A DNA stretch of 64,000 bases from Roseovarius lutimaris (GTDB lineage: Bacteria > Pseudomonadota > Alphaproteobacteria > Rhodobacterales > Rhodobacteraceae), in contig NZ_FOVP01000010.1 in the NCBI RefSeq assembly GCF_900115165.1, positions 1 to 64,000 of the forward strand. The letters run 5' to 3'. This document shows positions 59,519 to 64,000 of the stretch, one piece after another; the stretch's first letter is position 1, and every line of letters starts with the position of its first letter. A program made the translations under genes and the position numbers. The notes under the pieces are model-generated. The model saw only the letters and a program-made list of their open reading frames with translations. It did no database searches and had not been told where the DNA came from.

Positions 59519-59781
59519 GCCTTGAGGTCGTCCACGCCCTTGCGGGCGATGTCGCGCTTGGCGCGGTCGATCAGGTTGATCGTCGCGCCGATTGCTGAGG
59601 GCAGCATCAGGATGATGCTGGAGATGCCGACGGCGATGGTGAATGGATCTGCATGCGTAGGTTTGCCATCTGAAGACGGTACTTCTTGCGGTTCCGGCTG
59701 GCCAAGGTCCGTGAACAGTCGTCGCGCCTGATCGGTTGAAGTGGCGATGTCTTTGCCGACAATCTCGATTTTCTTGGGCAT
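59519..59781 (-). pseudogene. 5' fragment of a small membrane-protein gene
   Basis: On the minus strand, ATG 59781 begins M-P-K-K-I-E-I-V-G-K-D-I-A. A soluble ~45-residue part is followed by one hydrophobic segment (F-T-I-A-V-G-I-S-S-I-I-L-M-L) and a basic stretch. The frame then reads into antisense of the methylase gene, so the 3' end is missing. The layout resembles small membrane partner proteins found beside caspase-like or CHAT-TPR conflict genes, but no family was assigned. Confidence 0.5.
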
Positions 59782-59802
59782 CCCTTTCCGAAATCATCGC
59801 GA

Positions 59803-60024
59803 TCAGTTCATCACAAAGAGCCAGGTCCCCGGCATTTCTAAGGCCTCTCGGGCCTTCCCCAGAACGGCAAGGGCCTCGTCGGTCTACCCTGCCATGGCAA
59901 GGACCTGTCCGAGCAGCGCGCCGATACCGCCTATGAAGTCGACTCGGCCGACCTCCATGACGGTCCCGAAAGCCTCGGCCAGTTCACCGTAGATCACCTG
60001 CAATTCTGCGGCCGGATGTGGGCC
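59803..60024 (-). pseudogene. Decayed TPR-like protein remnant
   Basis: In one minus-strand frame (74 codons including the final stop) the translation A-E-L-Q-V-I-Y-G-E-L-A-E-A-F-G-T and, after a TAG (59884-59886), T-D-E-A-L-A-V-L-G-K-A-R-E-A-L-E has TPR-helix spacing and clear coding character. The frame has a stop upstream, the amber inside, and ends at a TGA 21 bp before the next fragment. It is probably the C-terminal end of a larger TPR protein gene. Confidence 0.5.
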
Positions 60025-60191
60025 TCATAAAATGAAATAAAATTGCGCCCAACCAGGCCGAAGCGGCGTATATCGGTATGCGCGCAACAGATCCGACAAG
60101 GCCTGTTGTGCGCTCACATACATCGAAATGCCCGTGCGCACAGGGTGTGGTAAAACTGGACCGAACAGCGCGGGCTGGAACCGGCATTACC

Positions 60192-61019
60192 TCACGGTTT
60201 AAGAGATAGGATTTTGCGCGCGTCAGCCGGTGTGGCGACGGGGCGTTCGTATTTTTCACACAGTTCTACCGTGCGGCGCACCAATGCCGCATTCGAGGGA
60301 GCCAGAGTGTTTCTGTCCAATCGGATATTATCTTCAAGCCCTGTGCGGCAATGGCCGCCTTCTGCGATGCACCATTCGTTTAACGTGATTTGATGTTGCC
60401 CGAGCCCCGCGGCGCACCAATCGGCGTCAGGGGCCAGTCGCCGGACCGTCTTAATGTAAAAATCGAACACTTCGCGATCCACTGGCATGGCATTTTTCAC
60501 CCCCATCACGAACTGGATATACAGCCTCCCGGGAATGCGCCCGTCGCGATTCATGGCTGCCGCATGAAAGATATGGCCAAGATCGAATGCCTCGATTTCG
60601 GGCTTGATGTCATATTTGAGCATTTCCCCGGCCAGCCAGTCGATCAGGACCGGCGGGTTTTCATAGACCCGGCCCGGAAAGTTATTCGATCCGGTCGTCA
60701 ATGACGCCATGTCCGGGCGCAGCGACAGCATCGCGCCGCGTGCCTCGCCCAGCCCGGTGCGCCCGCCGGTCGAAAACTGGATGATCATGCCGGGGCAATG
60801 CTTTTCCAGCCCCTCTTTGAGGCGCGCAAATTTTTCTGGGTCGGATGATGGCGTCTCGTCCTCATTGCGCACATGGCAATGCGCGATAGTGGCGCCTGCC
60901 TCAAATGCTTCTTGGGCGGATTCGACTTCCTCTTCAATGCTGATCGGAACCGACGGGTTATCGGCCTTTTTGGCGACCGCCCCGTTGAGAGCGACACAGA
61001 TTATGCAAGGTTTTGACAT
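60192..61019 (-). CDS. BKACE-family (DUF849) beta-keto acid cleavage enzyme
   Basis: 275 residues, a TIM barrel of the 3-keto-5-aminohexanoate cleavage (Kce) family. The zinc-binding H-C-H-V-R is after strand 2 (about residue 46), followed by S-S-D-P-E-K-F, S-T-G-G-R-T-G and A-G-L-G-Q-H-Q with another metal His. BKACE enzymes transfer the acetyl end of a beta-keto acid to acetyl-CoA, giving acetoacetate and an acyl-CoA. The substrate varies between subfamilies and is unknown here. It is the third gene of IclR-BCCP-BKACE. Confidence 0.92.
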   Translation of the reverse strand: MSKPCIICVALNGAVAKKADNPSVPISIEEEVESAQEAFEAGATIAHCHVRNEDETPSSDPEKFARLKEGLEKHCPGMIIQFSTGGRTGLGEARGAMLSLRPDMASLTTGSNNFPGRVYENPPVLIDWLAGEMLKYDIKPEIEAFDLGHIFHAAAMNRDGRIPGRLYIQFVMGVKNAMPVDREVFDFYIKTVRRLAPDADWCAAGLGQHQITLNEWCIAEGGHCRTGLEDNIRLDRNTLAPSNAALVRRTVELCEKYERPVATPADARKILSLKP

Positions 61020-61077
61020 GTGGGATGTCCTTCGCAGATGATTGCGCGAGTCGGCCTTTTCCGGGCCGACATTTAGT

Positions 61078-61554
61078 TCAGGCTGGATCTATCATAAAGA
61101 TCATCTGGCCGAATTCGACCAGTTGGGCATCGTCTACACCGATCTGCGTTATCGTCCCGGCCATTTCGGAATGGACCGTGGTAAACAGTTTCATCACCTC
61201 GATCACACAAATTGGATCGCCGACATTTACCTTGCTGCCGATTTCGACAAAGGGCGGATCATCTGGCGAGGGCGCGCGATAGAATGTTCCCACCATGGGC
61301 GCCCCGATAAAACCGTCACCACCTGTTGAACTGGCTTTCGGGGGCGATGCCGGTGGGGATGCTGCTGGCTGCGCCACCGCGCCGGATGCAGGTGCGCCCG
61401 ACGGGACGGGATGTGGAGAAGGCCCACCCGTTGAAGCCGCGCCGCCGCCGCGCCGCACGACCAGTTTTATCCCCTCGGCTTCAAGTATGACTTCGTCACA
61501 GGAGGAAGAATCGATCAGGCTAAGGATCTCGCCGACGTCACTGTACTTTAACAT
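61078..61554 (-). CDS. Biotin carboxyl carrier protein
   Basis: 158 residues. The C-terminal biotinyl domain has the attachment site E-V-M-K122-L-F in place of the more usual E-A-M-K-M. A long Pro/Ala/Ser/Gly linker (about 35-75) joins it to the N-terminus, as in AccB. It carries CO2 on biotin between biotin carboxylase and carboxyltransferase. Its ATG overlaps the IclR stop by seven bases; BKACE follows 58 bp later. Confidence 0.93.
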   Translation of the reverse strand: MLKYSDVGEILSLIDSSSCDEVILEAEGIKLVVRRGGGAASTGGPSPHPVPSGAPASGAVAQPAASPPASPPKASSTGGDGFIGAPMVGTFYRAPSPDDPPFVEIGSKVNVGDPICVIEVMKLFTTVHSEMAGTITQIGVDDAQLVEFGQMIFMIDPA

Positions 61555-62381
61555 TGTTCATTATCCTTGTTTGTCTCATGAGGTTCCGGGGCGTCGGAGG
61601 CGTGCGTGCTCCAGGTGGCTGAAATTTTTCCCGCGGCATGGGTCAGTAGGTTCACATGCTCGACCGCTTTGCCGACCGACATCCGTGCAAGGGGGGCAGA
61701 GGCCGCAATGGCGGCACAGACATTGCCTCGTGCGTCATAGACCGGAACCGCGATGCAGATGACGCCGGCGAGAAATTCTTGGTTGTCCAGTGAATAACCC
61801 TGGGTGCGGATTCCAGTAAATTCCGCTTCTAGTTGTTCCGGGTCGGTCATTGTGTGCGGCGTATAAGCATGAAGTGGGGTGACATTCAGCAGATGGTCGC
61901 GTCGTCGTTTGGGCATATAAGCCAGCAATAGCTTACCCATTGAAGTGCAATAGGTCGGCACCCGCGATCCGATTTCGAAGCGCAACCCCAAGGGCCACGC
62001 TGCCTCGACCCGGTCAACATAAACAAGCGCTCCGCTCGAGATCAGCCCAAAGTTGACCGTCTCGCCAGTTTCGGCGGAAACCTGTTCAAGAATTGCGCGC
62101 CGTGGCGCATTGCGCATCCCGGACTTTACCACGTTCAGCCCGAAGTTAAGCAACCGGGGGCCGGGTACATAGCCGCGCGATCCCGCCTCGGGCATTAGCA
62201 AGCCATCCGCGTCCAGCTGATGCACGATCCGGTGCATGGTTCCCTTGGGCACATCCAACAGAACAGCCAGGTCCGATACGGTGAGTGGGCGTTCAGATGT
62301 GGCTATGCATTCCATCACCGCGAACACTCGTTGGGTGGCGGATATGCGCGTAGGTGTAATGGATTCTGGGTCTGCCTTCAC
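61548..62381 (-). CDS. IclR-family transcriptional regulator
   Basis: 277 residues from GTG 62381, chosen because AGGAG lies six bases upstream; ATG 62396 and ATG 62432 are longer alternatives. The winged HTH covers about 15-75 (L-T-V-S-D-L-A-V-L-L-D-V-P-K-G-T-M-H-R) and the effector domain runs to about 260 (G-K-L-L-L-A-Y, S-L-D-N-Q-E-F-L-A-G-V-I-C-I-A-V-P-V). It is the first gene of the leftward operon and divergent from the biotin carboxylase gene, so it probably regulates both. Confidence 0.92.
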   Translation of the reverse strand: MKADPESITPTRISATQRVFAVMECIATSERPLTVSDLAVLLDVPKGTMHRIVHQLDADGLLMPEAGSRGYVPGPRLLNFGLNVVKSGMRNAPRRAILEQVSAETGETVNFGLISSGALVYVDRVEAAWPLGLRFEIGSRVPTYCTSMGKLLLAYMPKRRRDHLLNVTPLHAYTPHTMTDPEQLEAEFTGIRTQGYSLDNQEFLAGVICIAVPVYDARGNVCAAIAASAPLARMSVGKAVEHVNLLTHAAGKISATWSTHASDAPEPHETNKDNEQC

Positions 62382-62414
62382 AAAATACTCCTGCATTTTT
62401 GCACTGAGATAAAA

Positions 62415-62430
62415 GTTCAAATTATTAAAC
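62415..62430. promoter_or_regulatory. Possible IclR operator 1
   Basis: GTTCAAATTATTAAAC, an imperfect 16-bp palindrome (GTTxAA / TTxAAC) in the 159-bp region between the divergent IclR and biotin carboxylase starts. Confidence 0.4.
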
Positions 62431-62454
62431 ATCGGAACAAATAGTTTTACAACA

Positions 62455-62471
62455 TGAAAAAACGCTTTTCA
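62455..62471. promoter_or_regulatory. Possible IclR operator 2
   Basis: TGAAAA-N5-TTTTCA, a perfect 6-bp inverted repeat in the same divergent intergenic region, nearer the biotin carboxylase gene. Confidence 0.4.
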
Positions 62472-62540
62472 CATTGGATGTTTTCTGTAACCCTTCAGCC
62501 GGAGACATCATCAGAATGGATTCGATGTGAGGGGACAGTT

Positions 62541-63902
62541 TTGAAAAAGGTTCTAATTGCAAACAGAGGCGAAATCGCGCTCCGTGCGGTTCATGCGTGT
62601 CGTGCGTTGGGGATGCAGTCCGTCGCGATCTATTCGACGGCTGATGCGTCTGCGCCGCATGTTTGGGCCGCAACCGAATCGGTTTGCATTGGTCCTGCGC
62701 CCAGTTCGAAAAGCTATCTTTGTGCCGATGCGTTACTGCATGTGGCGCTCGCGAGGGGCTGTGATGCGATTTATCCAGGTTATGGCTTTCTGTCGGAAAG
62801 TGCTGATTTCGCAGAGCGTTGCTCGCAGGAGGGATTGATATTTGTCGGTCCCGACGCAGAGACAATCCGGACCATGGGCGACAAGGCGGCAGCGCGACGC
62901 TCGGCGATCGAGCTGGATGTGCCGGTCGTGCCGGGCTCTAGGCAGGCATTTAATGATGTCCATGAGGCAACAGGCGCAATTGCCGAAATCGGCTTTCCGA
63001 TCCTGATCAAGGCCAGCGCTGGCGGCGGCGGACGCGGTATGCGCATCGCAGAGAATGCGGAGACATTTAGCAGTCTTTTCGGGCAGGCTAGCCGAGAGGC
63101 CGAGCAGGCCTTTGGCGATGCCGCCGTCTATCTCGAACGTCTAGTGGCGAATGTGCGCCACATCGAAGTGCAGGTGTTCGGCGACGGTAAGGGCCATGCC
63201 GTCCACTTGGGTGAGCGCGATTGCACGATGCAGCGCCGCCATCAAAAGCTGATAGAGGAAGCTCCCTCGCCGGTTCTGAGTAGCGATGAACGTGCAGCGT
63301 TACATGCCAGCGCTGTGCGCCTTGCCAAAGGGGTGAAATATCGTGGTGCGGGAACGGTTGAATATATCTTTGATCCGGCCACACGCGAATTCTTTTTTAT
63401 TGAGATGAACACGCGCATTCAGGTTGAGCATCCGGTTACGGAGATGCTGGTAGGTGAGGATCTGATCGTCGAACAATTCCGCATCGCGCGCGGCGATGCC
63501 ATATCAGTCTCACCACCACGTGACGGGGCGGGACATGCCATCGAATTCCGCATCAACGCCGAGGATAGTGACAATGATTTCAGGCCCTCACCGGGACGTA
63601 TCACCGGTTGGGTGGTCCCGCGCGGCCCCGGTGTCCGGGTTGATGGCTTTGTCGCGGCTGGCAGCACCATCGCGCCGTTCTATGATTCGATGGTGGCCAA
63701 GCTGATCGTGCATGGCGCGGATCGTGAGCAGGCGCTGGCGCGGGCGCGCTGCGCACTGGCGGCTTTCCGGGTCGAGGGCATCAAGACCACCATCGGTCTG
63801 CACAAGCAACTGATCGCGCATGATGATGTTCGCACAAGCGAGATCCATACCAAATGGGTCGAAGAGAGTTTTCTGCCTAATCTCGACAGGAGCGTCGCAT
63901 GA
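62541..63902 (+). CDS. Biotin carboxylase (AccC-type)
   Basis: 453 residues from TTG 62541, preceded by GAGGGGA; the family begins K-K-V-L-I-A-N-R-G-E-I-A, so the longer frame from 62454 is unlikely. ATP-grasp motifs are K-A-S-A-G-G-G-G-R-G-M, E-V-Q-V-F-G-D, R-D-C-T-M-Q-R-R-H-Q-K and E-M-N-T-R-I-Q-V-E-H. It carboxylates biotin on a carrier using ATP and bicarbonate. Its carrier partner is presumably the leftward gene at 61078-61554. It overlaps the next start by four bases. Confidence 0.93.
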   Translation: MKKVLIANRGEIALRAVHACRALGMQSVAIYSTADASAPHVWAATESVCIGPAPSSKSYLCADALLHVALARGCDAIYPGYGFLSESADFAERCSQEGLIFVGPDAETIRTMGDKAAARRSAIELDVPVVPGSRQAFNDVHEATGAIAEIGFPILIKASAGGGGRGMRIAENAETFSSLFGQASREAEQAFGDAAVYLERLVANVRHIEVQVFGDGKGHAVHLGERDCTMQRRHQKLIEEAPSPVLSSDERAALHASAVRLAKGVKYRGAGTVEYIFDPATREFFFIEMNTRIQVEHPVTEMLVGEDLIVEQFRIARGDAISVSPPRDGAGHAIEFRINAEDSDNDFRPSPGRITGWVVPRGPGVRVDGFVAAGSTIAPFYDSMVAKLIVHGADREQALARARCALAAFRVEGIKTTIGLHKQLIAHDDVRTSEIHTKWVEESFLPNLDRSVA

Positions 63903-64000
63903 CCCGCCAAATTCGTTTGATTGACGTCACTCTACGCGATGCACACCAATGTCTGTGGGCCACACGTATGACCACCGGCATGATGCAAGAGATCGCCCCG
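63899..64000 (+). CDS. Carboxyltransferase subunit, PycB/OadA (HMGL-like) type, partial
   Basis: The first 34 residues only, cut by the window end. The block L-I-D-V-T-L-R-D-A-H-Q-C-L-W-A-T-R-M matches the pyruvate carboxylase / oxaloacetate decarboxylase alpha carboxyltransferase barrel (usually T-L/F-R-D-A-H-Q-S-L). The ATG overlaps the biotin carboxylase stop (ATGA). This transferase type acts on 2-oxo acids, unlike the AccA/AccD type. Confidence 0.8.
   Translation, partial: MTRQIRLIDVTLRDAHQCLWATRMTTGMMQEIAP

Noticed and set aside
60030..60191. attR copy of the tRNA-Ser end at the right side of the decayed island
   Set aside because: I searched by eye for the T-arm and acceptor sequence and found no copy up to the BKACE stop.
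59984..60259. 91-codon minus-strand frame starting inside the BKACE gene
   Set aside because: It begins in another frame of a conserved gene and has no ribosome-binding site. The part outside BKACE may contain old coding sequence, but no family was recognised.

Overview
The window reads as chromosomal DNA of an alphaproteobacterium of the Rhodobacterales (Roseobacter/Paracoccaceae type). The reasons are high GC and strong third-position GC outside a few stretches, a CckA-type hybrid kinase, an alphaproteobacterial GTTC-N7-GTTC SOS box upstream of recA, the block pyrH-frr-uppS-cdsA-dxr-rseP, a tatABC operon, class I fructose-bisphosphate aldolase beside pgk, and Rhodobacterales-type proteins (DUF1330, DUF2237, DUF3179, FemAB/BioF2-like acetyltransferases). 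No rRNA operon, CRISPR array, intact transposase or integrase was seen. One tRNA, Ser(GCU), is present.

Layout. 1-4.2 kb is an accessory-looking edge: an acidic repeat-bearing protein running off the left end, a kinase-fold/GNAT pair coupled by overlapping stop and start, then about 0.8 kb of AT-rich DNA without a convincing gene. 4.2-16.6 kb holds rsmB-like, cckA, a sulfotransferase, recA, alaS, two DUF1330 genes, typA, a FemAB-like gene and ssb. 16.8-21.0 kb holds a lytic transglycosylase, an orphan Tat-exported peptide-binding protein with an AraC regulator, and miaA. 21.1-26.5 kb is a translation, isoprenoid and envelope operon (pyrH to rseP). 26.6-34.5 kb holds an amidase, a class A PBP, prfB, tatABC and a DUF815 ATPase. 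34.7-41.5 kb holds aldolase, pgk, two cyclophilins, DUF4336, DUF3179 and a DEAD-box helicase. 41.5-57.9 kb holds selO, a nucleoside hydrolase, ihfB, trpF, trpB, trpA, pth, rplY, a lactate-dehydrogenase-like flavoenzyme, ychF and a secreted putative hydrolase.

58.0-60.05 kb is the clearest foreign and decayed segment. Directly behind tRNA-Ser are three CTACCCA repeats, an HsdR_N-N6-methylase gene with an in-frame amber and no 3' half, the 5' part of a small membrane-protein gene facing it, and a remnant resembling a TPR protein with its own amber. This looks like the scar of a restriction or conflict island whose integrase is gone.

60.2-64 kb is a metabolic island. IclR regulator, biotin carrier and BKACE (DUF849) run leftward. 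Biotin carboxylase and a PycB/OadA-type carboxyltransferase, cut by the window end, run rightward. All are centred on one intergenic region. The arrangement suggests a multi-subunit biotin-dependent carboxylase that works with a beta-keto acid cleavage enzyme under IclR control; the substrate is not evident from the sequence. Together with the conflict-island scar this is the most interesting part of the window.

Start codons were revised from the longest open frame where a ribosome-binding site or family length argued for it. Many long antisense open frames in this GC-rich DNA are shadows and are not annotated.
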